This document shows positions 46,347 to 55,215 of a DNA stretch of 64,000 nt, in pieces (position 1 is the first letter of the stretch; every line of letters begins with the position of its first letter). Under the pieces are notes generated by a model. It did no database searches and was not told the DNA's origin. It saw only the letters and a list, made by a program, of their open reading frames with translations. Both the position numbers and the translations under genes were made by a program. Source of the stretch: Natrinema ejinorense (GTDB lineage: Archaea; Halobacteriota; Halobacteria; Halobacteriales; Natrialbaceae); contig NZ_NXNI01000001.1 in assembly GCF_002494345.1 (NCBI RefSeq), positions 3,720,001 to 3,784,000 on the forward strand. The letters run 5' to 3'.

Positions 46347-46865
46347 ATGACTCGGGGGTTCTATATCGGTCGGTTTCAGCCCTTTCACAATGGCCACCGG
46401 AGCATGGTCGAACAGATCGCCGCGGACGTCGACGAACTCGTCCTCGGAATCGGCAGCGCCGACGACTCGCATACCGTTCGGAACCCGTTTACCGCGGGCG
46501 AACGGATCATGATGATCACGAAATCGCTCGTCGATTACGATCTCGTCACGTACGCGGTCCCGATCGAGGACCTCGAGCGAAACTCGGTGTGGGTGAGCCA
46601 CGTCCAGAGCATGAGTCCCGACTTCGACGTCGCCTACTCGAACAACCCGCTGGTGATCCAACTCTTTCGTGAGGCCGATATCGACATCCGCCAGTCGCCG
46701 ATGTTCAACCGCGAGGTCCTCGAGGGGTCGGAGGTCCGCGAGCGGATGATCAACGATGGCGACTGGGAGTCGCTCGTCCCCGATGCCGTCGTCGAGGTCG
46801 TCGACGAGATCGACGGCCTCGAGCGCATCCAGATGGTCAGCGACTCGGACTCGAACGGGGAGTAG
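46347..46865 (+). CDS. Nicotinamide-nucleotide adenylyltransferase
   Basis: 172 residues. It joins NMN and ATP to NAD in NAD synthesis or salvage. MTRGFYIGRFQPFHNGHRSM has the nucleotidyltransferase HxGH motif (HNGH). DELVLGIGSADDSHTVRNPF is the second strand and the archaeal GSA loop, FTAGERIMMI the helix, SNNPLVIQLFREADI the NMN binding part, and LEGSEVRERM the ISxTxxR-like end. Start set by the GRFQPFHNGH motif and by the upstream TATA element. Position next to lonB and a SAM hydrolase matches Haloferax (recalled gene order HVO_0783 to HVO_0781). Confidence 0.94.
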   Translation: MTRGFYIGRFQPFHNGHRSMVEQIAADVDELVLGIGSADDSHTVRNPFTAGERIMMITKSLVDYDLVTYAVPIEDLERNSVWVSHVQSMSPDFDVAYSNNPLVIQLFREADIDIRQSPMFNREVLEGSEVRERMINDGDWESLVPDAVVEVVDEIDGLERIQMVSDSDSNGE

Positions 46866-46926
46866 CGGTCCATCCTCGGCGACGCCGAGGCGTATCGATT
46901 TTCACCGATCGTCTCGTAGGGCGATC

Positions 46927-47766
46927 ATGATCACCCTCGCGTCCGATTTCGGCACGCCGTATCCGGCGGCGATGAAGGGCGTCTTGTTGCAGCGAACGGA
47001 CGCCAGATTGGTCGACGTCGCACACGATTTCCCCCGGCAAGACGTCCGGACGGCCGCGTTCTGGCTTCGAGAGGTTTTGCCGTACTTCCCGCCTGCGACC
47101 CATCTCGTCGTCGTCGATCCCGGCGTCGGAACCGACCGGAAGGGCATCGTTCTCCGTGCCGGTGGGCACCTGCTCGTGGGCCCGGACAACGGCGTTTTGC
47201 TCCCTGCGGCTCGGCGGCTCGCGGGCGGGGCGGATCGACTCGACACGTTCGTGATCGACGAGCGGACGCTCGGCCCCGTCGAACCGACGACGGCCGTGGA
47301 ATCCGTCCGCGAGTCGGCGACGGATCGGCCACCGGCGAGTAACACGTTCCACGGACGGGACGTCTTCGCACCCGCCGCCGCCGGCGTTCACGAGGCCGAT
47401 ATCGACGCACTCGAGTCCCTCGAGTGGCTCGAGTCGGGATCAGTGGGCGTCGATCTCGAGCTTCCCCGAGCCGTCATCGAGAACGAGCGAGTGACGGGCG
47501 AGGTGGTGGTGGTCGACGGCTTCGGCAACGTCGTCACGAACGTTCCGGGTTCGTATCTCGACGGACGAGAACGGGTCGTCGCGAACGGGGCCATCGTTCC
47601 GGTGGGCGAGACGTTCGCAGCCGTCCCCGTCGGAGACCGACTCGCGACCGTCGGGAGCCACGGCTCCGTCGAACTCGACGTCAATCAGGGGCGTGGCGAC
47701 GAGGCCTTCGGCCTCGCGCCCGGCGATCGGGTCGTCCTCGAGCCCGCCAGCCCGTCCCCCAACTGA
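46927..47766 (+). CDS. S-adenosyl-L-methionine hydrolase (SAM hydroxide adenosyltransferase)
   Basis: 279 residues. The family (DUF62, related to fluorinase and chlorinase) adds water to SAM giving adenosine and methionine. Signature blocks: MITLASDFGTPYPAAMKG at the start with the SAM-binding Asp, VDVAHDFPRQDVRTAAFWL, THLVVVDPGVGT, LLVGPDNGVLLPAA, NTFHGRDVFAPAAAGV, VVVVDGFGNVVTNVP. The Asp-Arg-His triad expected in hydrolases is likely in the DVAHD and GRDVF segments. It follows the NMN adenylyltransferase by 61 bp on the same strand. Confidence 0.92.
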   Translation: MITLASDFGTPYPAAMKGVLLQRTDARLVDVAHDFPRQDVRTAAFWLREVLPYFPPATHLVVVDPGVGTDRKGIVLRAGGHLLVGPDNGVLLPAARRLAGGADRLDTFVIDERTLGPVEPTTAVESVRESATDRPPASNTFHGRDVFAPAAAGVHEADIDALESLEWLESGSVGVDLELPRAVIENERVTGEVVVVDGFGNVVTNVPGSYLDGRERVVANGAIVPVGETFAAVPVGDRLATVGSHGSVELDVNQGRGDEAFGLAPGDRVVLEPASPSPN

Positions 47767-47785
47767 CTCGGGCCGGTCGGGTCCG

Positions 47786-48157
47786 TCACCTCTCGGCCGG
47801 GACGACGGATCGCCGCGTCGGATCGATCTCGATTTCGCCGTCCGCACGCACCGTCACGGCACACTGTGAGAACCGAAAGGAGATCGACCCGTCACCGACG
47901 CGGGACTCGTCACCGCGCCAGTGAACGAAGAGCGCGTTCAGCGCGTCCGGTTCGACGCATTCCGAGAGCGCCTCGAGGTCGTCGGGTTCGACCCCCAGTA
48001 CCGACGAGACGGTCATGAGGAGTGCCGTGCTCACCGGTTCGTAGGCGCCGTCGTCACACCACGTGTGGTAGGTACCACGGTCGTCGTCGTAGTAGACCGT
48101 GCGACCGTTGGTGTCGGCGATCGGCGTCAGTGTCTCTCGCGGAGCGGTTCCGGACAT
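47786..48157 (-). CDS. HalOD1 output-domain protein
   Basis: 123 residues. TALLMTVSSVLGVEPDDLEA, SECVEPDALNALFVHWRGD and ISFRFSQCAVTVRADGEIEI make up the full HalOD1 domain (helix, helix ending LNALF, beta strands with RADGEI). Family members are thought to act as outputs of haloarchaeal two-component systems; none is adjacent. N-terminal part is TNGRTVYYDDDRGTYHTWCD, a short strand pair seen in many members. It converges on the SAM hydrolase with 19 bp between. Confidence 0.87.
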   Translation of the reverse strand: MSGTAPRETLTPIADTNGRTVYYDDDRGTYHTWCDDGAYEPVSTALLMTVSSVLGVEPDDLEALSECVEPDALNALFVHWRGDESRVGDGSISFRFSQCAVTVRADGEIEIDPTRRSVVPAER

Positions 48158-48282
48158 AATACATCTGACTACAATGTGTTAACACTTAACAGTGATGGCT
48201 AGTCGATATGGCCGCTGCTGGGGGATTTGGGTTCCCGTCGACAAAAAGGCGGTATTCGGGATCGATGCCGCGAACAGCGACG

Positions 48283-49860
48283 TTATTCGGCGGCGATGAC
48301 GTCGTCGATGCGGGCGATCATCGTGGCGGCTTCGGTCGCGCTCTCGATGGCTTCGCGTTTGACGTCGGCAGGATCGACGACGCCGTACTCGAAGGGATCG
48401 TCGATCGTGACCTCGTCGCCCTTGGTGATCAGGCCGGCCCGGCCCTCGGACTCGTGGGCGGCACGAAGGTCCACGAGCACGTCGATGGGATCGCGGCCGG
48501 TGTTGGCCGCGAGCGTCCGTGGGACGATGTCGACCGCGTCGGCGAAGGCCGTCACGGCGAGCTGTTTGCGACCCTCGATACCGGCGGCCTCCTCGCGGAT
48601 CTTGTCGGCGATCGCGATCTCGGTCGCGCCGGCACCGGGAACGACCTCGCCGGACTCGAGTGCGGTCGCGACGACGTCGAGTGCGTCACCGATAGCGCGC
48701 TCGAGTTCGTCGACGACGTGTTCGGTGCCCCCGCGGACGAAGACGGTGACCGTCTCGGCGGCCGCACCGCCTTCGACGAACGCGAGATCGTCGCCGCCGA
48801 AGGATTCGGTGTGGATCCGGTCGGCCGAGCCGAAGTCGGATTCCTCGAGATCGTCGAGGTCACCGACGCGGCGTGCGCCGGTCGCGGCGGCGACCTGTCG
48901 GGCGTCGCTGTCGCCCAGTCCCTCGAAGACGAGGATCCCCTCGTTGGCGAGGGCGTTGGCGACGCGGTCGGCGACGTCTTCGGTCGTGAAGACGACGTCG
49001 GCCCCGCTGTCGGCGACGGTCTCGGCGTAGCCCTGTAGTTCGCCCTCCTCGGCGTCGATCGCGGCGTTGAGCTGGTCGATCGAGTCGATGGCGTACTCGG
49101 CGTCGACGTCGCCCGTCTGGATGTCGAGTTCGACGTCCAGGATGGCGATCGACGCGTCTTCGACCTCGCTTGGCATGCCGTCGTGGGCGGGCTCTTCGTC
49201 GACGATGATGCCGGGGACGAGTTCGGTCGCGTTCGAGGAGGCGCCGACCTCCGTGTGGACGGTGACGTTGTCGCGTGCGACGCCCTCGTCAGTGTCGACG
49301 TGCTGGATCGCGTCGACGACCGTCTCGGCCAGCGTCTCGGCCGTGAGTCCGCCGGTGCCCTTGCCGGTCATGCTCGACTCGGCGACCTGGCGGAGAATTT
49401 CGTCGTCGACGTCGGCCTCGTCGACCTGCTCGGCGATCGCCTCGAGGGCGATCTCGCTGGCTTCGTGGTAGCCCTCGACGATCGTCGTCGCGTGGACGTC
49501 CTGCTCGATGAGGTCCTCGGCCTCGCCGAGCAGGTTGCCGGCGAGCACCGCTGCGGTCGTCGTTCCGTCGCCGACCTCCTCCTCCTGGGTGTCGGCGACC
49601 TCGACGATCATCTGGGCGGCGGGATGCTCGATGTCCATCTCGTTGAGGATGGTCGCCCCGTCGTTCGTGATGACGACGTCCCCGCCGGAGTCGACGAGCA
49701 TCTTGTCCATGCCGCGGGGGCCGAGTGTCGTCCGTACCGACTCGGCGACTGCCTTGCCGGCCATGATGTTGGACGACTGCGCGTCCCGACCCTGCGTTCG
49801 TTGACTGTCCTCGCTCATAATGAACATGGGCTGCCCACCCATGCGTCGCTGTTGTGCCAT
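48283..49860 (-). CDS. Thermosome (group II chaperonin) subunit, CCT3-like
   Basis: 525 residues. It builds a double-ring ATP-driven folding chamber. ATP site blocks: [24 protein letters not shown] with [23 protein letters not shown] (catalytic Asp in GDGTT), [12 protein letters not shown] and [18 protein letters not shown]. The length and a C-terminus that ends [11 protein letters not shown], lacking the Gly-Met-rich tail of other thermosome subunits, match the third Haloferax subunit (CCT3, about 524 residues), which also lies near lonB and nadM there. TTATATAG 37 bp upstream gives an 11-base leader. The short leader has GAGG as a possible ribosome binding site. Confidence 0.95.
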   Translation of the reverse strand: MAQQRRMGGQPMFIMSEDSQRTQGRDAQSSNIMAGKAVAESVRTTLGPRGMDKMLVDSGGDVVITNDGATILNEMDIEHPAAQMIVEVADTQEEEVGDGTTTAAVLAGNLLGEAEDLIEQDVHATTIVEGYHEASEIALEAIAEQVDEADVDDEILRQVAESSMTGKGTGGLTAETLAETVVDAIQHVDTDEGVARDNVTVHTEVGASSNATELVPGIIVDEEPAHDGMPSEVEDASIAILDVELDIQTGDVDAEYAIDSIDQLNAAIDAEEGELQGYAETVADSGADVVFTTEDVADRVANALANEGILVFEGLGDSDARQVAAATGARRVGDLDDLEESDFGSADRIHTESFGGDDLAFVEGGAAAETVTVFVRGGTEHVVDELERAIGDALDVVATALESGEVVPGAGATEIAIADKIREEAAGIEGRKQLAVTAFADAVDIVPRTLAANTGRDPIDVLVDLRAAHESEGRAGLITKGDEVTIDDPFEYGVVDPADVKREAIESATEAATMIARIDDVIAAE

Positions 49861-49892
49861 CGTTGATCCTCACTAACCATGTCGTCAGCACT

Positions 49893-49900
49893 TCTATATA
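49893..49900 (-). promoter_or_regulatory. TATA box of the thermosome gene
   Basis: TTATATAG on the minus strand, preceded by the purine-rich GGAAAGAA that serves as TFB recognition element. It is centred about 37 bp before the ATG. Confidence 0.6.
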
Positions 49901-50002
49901 ATTCTTTCCCTCCTACCGCCGCTCCGTCTTGCGATTGTCCGTGTGAACTATCACCAGGCTGGTGGTCGACGGGGCCAGTAGGGAAATATGGGTTGACGCG
50001 AA

Positions 50003-50842
50003 ATGACCCAGTGGATGCTGGAACTGGAACACCGATTTCGCGTCGTCGACGTCTCGGTGCGGTTGTCGCCGGTCGACGACAGCGACACCTCCCGCGGACT
50101 GACGATCACGCCGGACCGCCTCGAGCGGGAGATGCATCAGGCGGGCATCACCAGATCCATCGTCTTTCCGCCGTCACGAGCGGGGACGAGTTACGTCGCG
50201 CCGAACAACGGCGTCGCCAGACGCAGCGTCGACCGTCCGTTCGTCGCCTTCGCACGGATCAACGGTACCCAGACGCCAGGCCGGAACGCGACCGGACGCC
50301 TCCGGAACGCCGTTCGCCAGCGAACGGACCACCACACCTCTCCCAGCGACATCGAAAAGTACGCCTACGACGATCGGTTTCACGGATTCGTCCTCGACCC
50401 CACCGTCGACGGCTATCCCGACGACGACGTCCTCGCCGCCCTCGAGGACGTCGACCTGCCGGTGATCGTCCGCGGCGGCGTCGACGCGCCACCCGAAACG
50501 CTCGCGTCGCTGTTGCTCGGCCGCTCGTTCCCCGTCGTCGTCGGCCGCTTCGGCGGCCATCCGCTGAGCCAGCCGCTGATGAACGAGATGATCGACCTCC
50601 TCGGGGAGTACGACGACTGCTACCTCGAGACGAGTTTCGTCCGTTACCGCGAGCAACTCGAGCGGGCGCTCTTCGAACACCCCGATCGCGTCTTTTTCGG
50701 GAGCGGCGCGCCCGCCTGCCATCCCAACGTCGCAGTCATGGAGATCCTCACGCTCGACGTCTCGGGGGATCTGCTCCGCCGCGCCTTCTCCAAGAACGCC
50801 TGTCGCGTGATCGACGTGCTCACCCCCGATTCGGGGCCGTAG
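50003..50842 (+). CDS. Amidohydrolase-fold protein with altered metal site
   Basis: 279 residues. TIM-barrel protein of the amidohydrolase (PHP-like/Amidohydro_2) type: FRVVDVSVRLSPVDDS, RSIVFPPSR, FHGFVLDPTVDGYPDDD, LPVIVRGGVD, VVVGRFGGHPLSQPLMNEM and VFFGSGAPACHP with a terminal AFSKNACRVI. In active relatives the first strand is DxHxH and a later loop is FGSDxP; here those positions read DVSVR and FGSGAP, so several metal ligands appear lost. This suggests a non-catalytic or altered protein. It is divergent from the thermosome gene. Confidence 0.65.
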   Translation: MTQWMLELEHRFRVVDVSVRLSPVDDSDTSRGLTITPDRLEREMHQAGITRSIVFPPSRAGTSYVAPNNGVARRSVDRPFVAFARINGTQTPGRNATGRLRNAVRQRTDHHTSPSDIEKYAYDDRFHGFVLDPTVDGYPDDDVLAALEDVDLPVIVRGGVDAPPETLASLLLGRSFPVVVGRFGGHPLSQPLMNEMIDLLGEYDDCYLETSFVRYREQLERALFEHPDRVFFGSGAPACHPNVAVMEILTLDVSGDLLRRAFSKNACRVIDVLTPDSGP

Positions 50843-50941
50843 GGCTCCGTCGATCGGGACGGGGTCTCGAGGCGTTCGATTCGGATGTCGAACGCGTCCG
50901 CGACACCGGTATCGCGTCTCCGTTCGGAATCGATTCGGATA

Positions 50942-52321
50942 CTACCGGACGACCAGCACCCGCAGATCGTTCAGGTTCGTCCCGGTCGGCCCCGTGAGTA
51001 GGAGGGCATCTCGGGACGCGAGATACGGATAAACGTCGTTTTCCGCGAGGGCCACGCGAGCGTCGTCGGGGTCCGCGACGGTCGTCCCGTCGACGAGCGC
51101 GCCGGCCGCGTCGGTCGTGCCGTCGATCCCGTCGGTGTCGACCGCGGCGACAGTGATCTCGCCCCCGTTCTCGGGTTTGCCTCGGTTAGTGTCCCCGGTC
51201 CCGTTGTTCTCACTGCCCTCGTTCTCGAGTGCGAGCGCCGCGCTCGTCGCGAACTCCTGGTTGGGACCGCCCGCCCCGTCGCCCCGGACCGTCACCGTCG
51301 TCTCGCCCCCCGAGAGGATCACGGCCGGCGGCGAGATCGGCGTGCCCGTCGCCAGCGCCTCCTCGGCGACGGCGACGTGTGTCGTGGCCGCCTCGCGGGC
51401 CTCACCCCGAACGCGCGAGGAGAGCACGAGCGTCTCGTAGCCCCGGCCGGCTGCCGTTTCGCGTGCCGCCTCGAGGACGGTCATGCCATCGGCGACGACG
51501 TGGTTCGAGACGGTGTCGAACGCGGGATCGCCGGGGCTTGGCGTCTCGGCGATCTCGCCGGCCGTGCCGCGCTCGAGGCGGTCGACGACGGCGTCGGGCG
51601 CGTCGATCCCGTACCGCTCGAGGACCACGAGGGCGTCCTCGAACGTCGATTCGTCGGGCGCGACGGGTCCGCTGGCGATCACGCTCAGGTCGTTCCCGAC
51701 AACGTCGCTCAGGATCACCGAGGCGACCGTCCCGGGGGCGAGTCGGCGCGCCAGTTGGCCCCCCTTCAGCGCGGAGAGGTGCTTGCGGACCGCGTTGATC
51801 TCGTGGATGTCGGCCCCGCTGGCGAGCAAGCCGTCCGTGGTCGACTGGAGGTCCGCGAGCGACACTCCACTCGCGGGCGCGGGCATGAGTGCGCTGCCGC
51901 CGCCGGTGATCACCGCGAGGACGAGCGTGTCCTCGTCGACGGCATCGGCCGTCTCGAGCAGTTCGCGCGCGGCGTCGACACCCCGTTCGCTCGGCACCGG
52001 GTGGTCGCCCTCCCGAACGGTCACGTGATCGGTCTCGACGGGGTCGTCCGTGACGACGACGCCTCGATCGATCCGGTCGCCCAGGATTCCCTCGAGCGCG
52101 ACGGCGACGTGTGCCCCCGCGTTGCCGCCGCCGAGGACGACGATCTCCTCGTACTCGCGGCGGTCGTACGCTACGTCGCCGACGCGGAGGGTGTCGCCCT
52201 CGAGCGCCACGGCTTCGCGAACGACCGTTCGCGGATGGCCCGCCTCGATTCCGGTTTCGAGGCATTCGAGTGCGAGTCCGCGGGCTTCGCTCGATGCGAG
52301 GCGATCCCGGTCCTCGATCAT
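50942..52321 (-). CDS. Glycerate 2-kinase (MOFRL family)
   Basis: 459 residues. It phosphorylates glycerate to 2-phosphoglycerate using ATP, as in the glycerate branch of sugar catabolism. Blocks: VVLGGGNAGAHVAVALE (N-terminal nucleotide domain), VREGDHPVPSERGVDAA, LAVITGGGSALMPAPAS, INAVRKHLSALKGGQLA, ILSDVVGNDLSVIASGP, then the MOFRL domain VILSGGETTVTVRGDGAGGP, NQEFA and VAAVDTDGIDGTTDAAGA. Start set at MIEDRDRLASSEA; the 62 codons upstream in frame have no likeness. It converges on the amidohydrolase-fold gene. Confidence 0.93.
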   Translation of the reverse strand: MIEDRDRLASSEARGLALECLETGIEAGHPRTVVREAVALEGDTLRVGDVAYDRREYEEIVVLGGGNAGAHVAVALEGILGDRIDRGVVVTDDPVETDHVTVREGDHPVPSERGVDAARELLETADAVDEDTLVLAVITGGGSALMPAPASGVSLADLQSTTDGLLASGADIHEINAVRKHLSALKGGQLARRLAPGTVASVILSDVVGNDLSVIASGPVAPDESTFEDALVVLERYGIDAPDAVVDRLERGTAGEIAETPSPGDPAFDTVSNHVVADGMTVLEAARETAAGRGYETLVLSSRVRGEAREAATTHVAVAEEALATGTPISPPAVILSGGETTVTVRGDGAGGPNQEFATSAALALENEGSENNGTGDTNRGKPENGGEITVAAVDTDGIDGTTDAAGALVDGTTVADPDDARVALAENDVYPYLASRDALLLTGPTGTNLNDLRVLVVR

Positions 52322-52493
52322 ACTCGAGTGGACTACCGGGACCGAGTAAAACTCGCGGATTCGGGACGTGATTCGGTACGAACGGGCTCTTCGAGCAACC
52401 GGCTCTCTGCACGGGTTTGGCTGCCGATCCGCTCGTCGACGCCCGTTCGGTGGGATCGATGATCTTTTGAGCGACGGCCGTCTTCCGTCGGGC

Positions 52494-52889
52494 ATGGCAA
52501 GTTTCACTGTCGTTGTCGGCGACCCCGATTCGGGGTTGGCCCATCAGCTCGAGGCGGAAGAACAGGACGCGAACCGCTTTATCGGCAAGTCGATCGGCGA
52601 GGAGGTCGACGGCGGTGCCGTCGGACTCGACGGCTATACGCTCGAGATCACCGGCGGCTCCGACGAGGCGGGTCGCCCGCTCACCGACGAGGTCGCGGGG
52701 CCGAACCTGAAGGAAGTGCTGATGAAAGAAGAGCAAACGGGCTACAAGCCGTCCCGAGACGGCGAACGCCGTCGAATCACCGTCCGCGGCCGTGAAGTAT
52801 CGGCTGCCGTCGCGCAGATCAACGCCTCGATCGTCGACCGCGGCAGCACCGACGTCGACGAACTGCTCAGCGACGACGGCGACGAGTAA
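52494..52889 (+). CDS. rps6e: 30S ribosomal protein S6e
   Basis: 131 residues, complete. [20 protein letters not shown] and [36 protein letters not shown] and the basic [19 protein letters not shown] are hallmarks of archaeal S6e. It sits on the 30S subunit; haloarchaeal forms are shorter and more acidic than the eukaryotic protein. CTTTTGAG about 28 bp upstream acts as TATA element. The DUF7112 gene follows after 31 bp and probably belongs to the transcript. Confidence 0.97.
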   Translation: MASFTVVVGDPDSGLAHQLEAEEQDANRFIGKSIGEEVDGGAVGLDGYTLEITGGSDEAGRPLTDEVAGPNLKEVLMKEEQTGYKPSRDGERRRITVRGREVSAAVAQINASIVDRGSTDVDELLSDDGDE

Positions 52890-52920
52890 GTCGCGTCGAC
52901 ATCCCTCCGATTCGTTTTCA

Positions 52921-53358
52921 ATGACTGACAGAATTGCGAGTGACCATCCCTCGGTGGAAACGGTCCGATCGACGTGTACGGAGACGGCCACGGGCGTCAA
53001 ACTCGAGGTCCCGGCCGACGATCGCTCGGCGTTTCCGACCGACGAGGTCGTCCGGATCGTCCTCGAGGGGACGGAACTGTTCGCGCGGGTCGAACGAGCG
53101 CTGACGGGCGAGGACCTGGCGATTCCGGGGATCTACGACACCCCGGATCTGGCCCGCGATCCCAGCGGCGGCACCGATCGACTCGCCGAGTGGACCGCGA
53201 CACAGGAGGTCCCGGCGGGCGGGTCGGTGCTGATCGACGTCGTCGAACCGGAGTTTCTCTACGGCGTTCGCGCGCCCGGCGAGACGACCTACTACGACGC
53301 CTACGAACCGCCAAGCGGGAGCCTGAGTGAGATCGCGAAGGACCTCGAGGACCGGTAA
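52921..53358 (+). CDS. DUF7112-like conserved haloarchaeal protein
   Basis: 145 residues. TDRIASDHPSVETVRSTCTE, TGVKLEVPADDRSAFPTDEV, VRIVLEGTELFARVERALTG and DLARDPSGGTDRLAEWT, VLIDVVEPEFLYGVRAPGET make a beta-rich soluble domain. It is a conserved haloarchaeal protein of unknown function that often follows rps6e. No membrane or Cys motif. Co-transcription with rps6e is likely from the 31-bp spacing. Confidence 0.8.
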   Translation: MTDRIASDHPSVETVRSTCTETATGVKLEVPADDRSAFPTDEVVRIVLEGTELFARVERALTGEDLAIPGIYDTPDLARDPSGGTDRLAEWTATQEVPAGGSVLIDVVEPEFLYGVRAPGETTYYDAYEPPSGSLSEIAKDLEDR

Positions 53359-53501
53359 GTTCGCCGTCCCCTGGTTCCGACAGCGACGGTGGTGATAGCC
53401 GGGCGCACCCGTGTACGGGATTCGGCGACACGATCGCGTTCGTCTCGCGGAACGGGACGCGAATACTGTCCTTTTTCCACTTCGAGCGCGAATCCGACTC
53501 C

Positions 53502-53939
53502 ATGAGTGACCCACGTGCGGAGTTTCTCGCGGGCGAGCGGCTCGACGATGTCGCGTTGTTTCTGGCCGATTCCTACGTCTCGGACGAGCGACTCGAGCAG
53601 TTCGGCGACCGCGTCGACGACGGCACGCTGATCGTGGTCGACGGCGAGCGCGGGCGCAACGCCTTCCAGGCGGCGACCGGAACCGGTGCGATGGAGTTCG
53701 CCAAGTCCGCGATGAGCAACGAAGGCGAGATCGCCGAGGATCTCACGGGCGGGCAGTGTCCGGCTGCCGGCGACGGGGGCCCCCACACGACCCAGTTCGT
53801 CTTCGCCTTCGCCGAGGGACGGAACGAGGAGGTCGGCGGGATCTACGCCGACGGTGCCGTCGTTCACGCGTATGCCCAGTGCACCTGCGGGACGGCGTTC
53901 TCGGACCGGTGGAACGTCACCGAAGTGGCGACACAGTAA
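53502..53939 (+). CDS. DUF5807 family protein
   Basis: 145 residues: RAEFLAGERLDDVALFLADS, TLIVVDGERGRNAFQAATG, GPHTTQFVFAFAEGRNEEVG and IYADGAVVHAYAQCTCGTAF with a short end. The CTCGTAF cysteine pair and GGQCPAAGDGG give three Cys residues, possibly a metal site. Conserved haloarchaeal protein without known role. It follows DUF7112 by 143 bp. Confidence 0.82.
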   Translation: MSDPRAEFLAGERLDDVALFLADSYVSDERLEQFGDRVDDGTLIVVDGERGRNAFQAATGTGAMEFAKSAMSNEGEIAEDLTGGQCPAAGDGGPHTTQFVFAFAEGRNEEVGGIYADGAVVHAYAQCTCGTAFSDRWNVTEVATQ

Positions 53940-54059
53940 GCAGCCGTTCGAACACTGCACCGAGAACGCCGCCGTTTCGCGAGCGATGACTCTCCCCCCG
54001 GCTGATACCGTCACCTGTCGGCCGTCCGCTTTTGGACGAGACTCGCGTACCCATACGGA

Positions 54060-54755
54060 ATGAGTTCGACCGAAACCCCGTACGAGACCGGGCGCGGGTT
54101 CGGTCTCTCGAGTCGCGAAGCGCGCGTGATCGGCGGCGCGAGCGTCCTGATGGCGATCAACGTCGCGGTGATGTACGCCGTCGCGGTGACGCCGCTCGCG
54201 TCGGTCAACGACTATCTGTTCGCGTTTCCGATCGTCGGTGTGATCGCCTACGGCGCGGCGATCATGGCCGGCCAGCTGGTCGCCGAGCGAGGCGTCGACC
54301 GTGGTGATATGGCGATCGCGTTCGTCGGGATGGTACTCTTGCAGTTGGCCTTCGGGGTCTTCGGAGCCGGCGTGTTGCGGTTCGTGCCGCGGGAGTCCCA
54401 GCCGACGATCCTCGCCGTAACGGCGGTCGTCGTCGCCGCAATGACAGCCCTGATCTCGGCGTACGTCTACGCCCGTTCGAAGACGTTCGAGCACTGGGGG
54501 TCTTACGCCAACTACGCGTTCATCGGTGGGATCATCGCCATCGCGATCGGGACGTTCGTCGCCCCGGTGTTACTCGTCGGCTTCGTCCTCGTCTTTCTGG
54601 GCTTTCTGCTCCGGCTGGGCTGGGAGATCTGGAAGGTCCGCGACCAGCGCAGCGCCTCGGTGGCGCTCCAGACGATCGGCGTCTACATCGCCGTCGCGGG
54701 CGTCTTCGTTCACGTCCTCCAGCTCGTGATGCGGTACTTCGCGTCTCGAGGGTAA
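54060..54755 (+). CDS. Haloarchaeal seven-helix membrane protein
   Basis: 231 residues. Seven hydrophobic segments, including VIGGASVLMAINVAVMYAVA, YLFAFPIVGVIAYGAAIMAG, MAIAFVGMVLLQLAFGVFGA, ILAVTAVVVAAMTALISAYV, YAFIGGIIAIAIGTFVAPVL, LLVGFVLVFLGFLLRLGWEI and GVYIAVAGVFVHVLQLVMRY. The pattern recalls the Bax-inhibitor-1/YccA type but the diagnostic motifs are not clear, so I leave function open. The last gene of the S6e-side cluster on this strand. Confidence 0.65.
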   Translation: MSSTETPYETGRGFGLSSREARVIGGASVLMAINVAVMYAVAVTPLASVNDYLFAFPIVGVIAYGAAIMAGQLVAERGVDRGDMAIAFVGMVLLQLAFGVFGAGVLRFVPRESQPTILAVTAVVVAAMTALISAYVYARSKTFEHWGSYANYAFIGGIIAIAIGTFVAPVLLVGFVLVFLGFLLRLGWEIWKVRDQRSASVALQTIGVYIAVAGVFVHVLQLVMRYFASRG

Positions 54756-55215
54756 GCGACGTTTCGGACCCGCAGTAGCGGAATCGTGGTGTCAAGCAGA
54801 CGTGTTGACGTGAGTGTCCTGCTATCGTGGCAACACGGAGGGGCCACAACCCTCCCCAACCGATTCGCTCGGTCATCCTTCCCTCGCTCATCCAGCGGAA
54901 GACGCGTCGCGTCTTCCGAGCAGTCGCTCGTTCCATCTGCTCACGGGTGCTTTGCACCCGTTCGCGTGGTATGCGGGACCGTTGGTCACGCACTACTCGC
55001 GACGACCCCGGACAGTGTCGTCTCCCGTCCTCATATCGTTCGGCCGGCCCGCTCACGGCTCGCTTCGCTCACCGTTCGTGCTCGAGGCGTTCCCGTCGGT
55101 CGCGCCTCGCCGACAGCGCGCGCCACCGCATACCGGTCGGTCAGCACGGAGTAATACGCCGTGGCACCGCTCCCGTTAGCCAGAGAAAAATCAGTACGGA
55201 CGCTTTTCGAACCGG
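54756..55215. other. Hairpin-rich non-coding interval
   Basis: No supported gene in 460 bp. CGGAAGACGC-GTC-GCGTCTTCCG (54896-54918, 10-bp stem), CGGGTGC-TTT-GCACCCG (54944-54960, 7-bp stem), and CGGCTCGCTTCGCTCACCG (55056-55074) follow one another. Many CTCGC/TTCG motifs. The base composition and codon-like bias differ from genes. Similar in style to 1492-1870. Possibly decayed coding or REP-like sequence. Confidence 0.55.
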
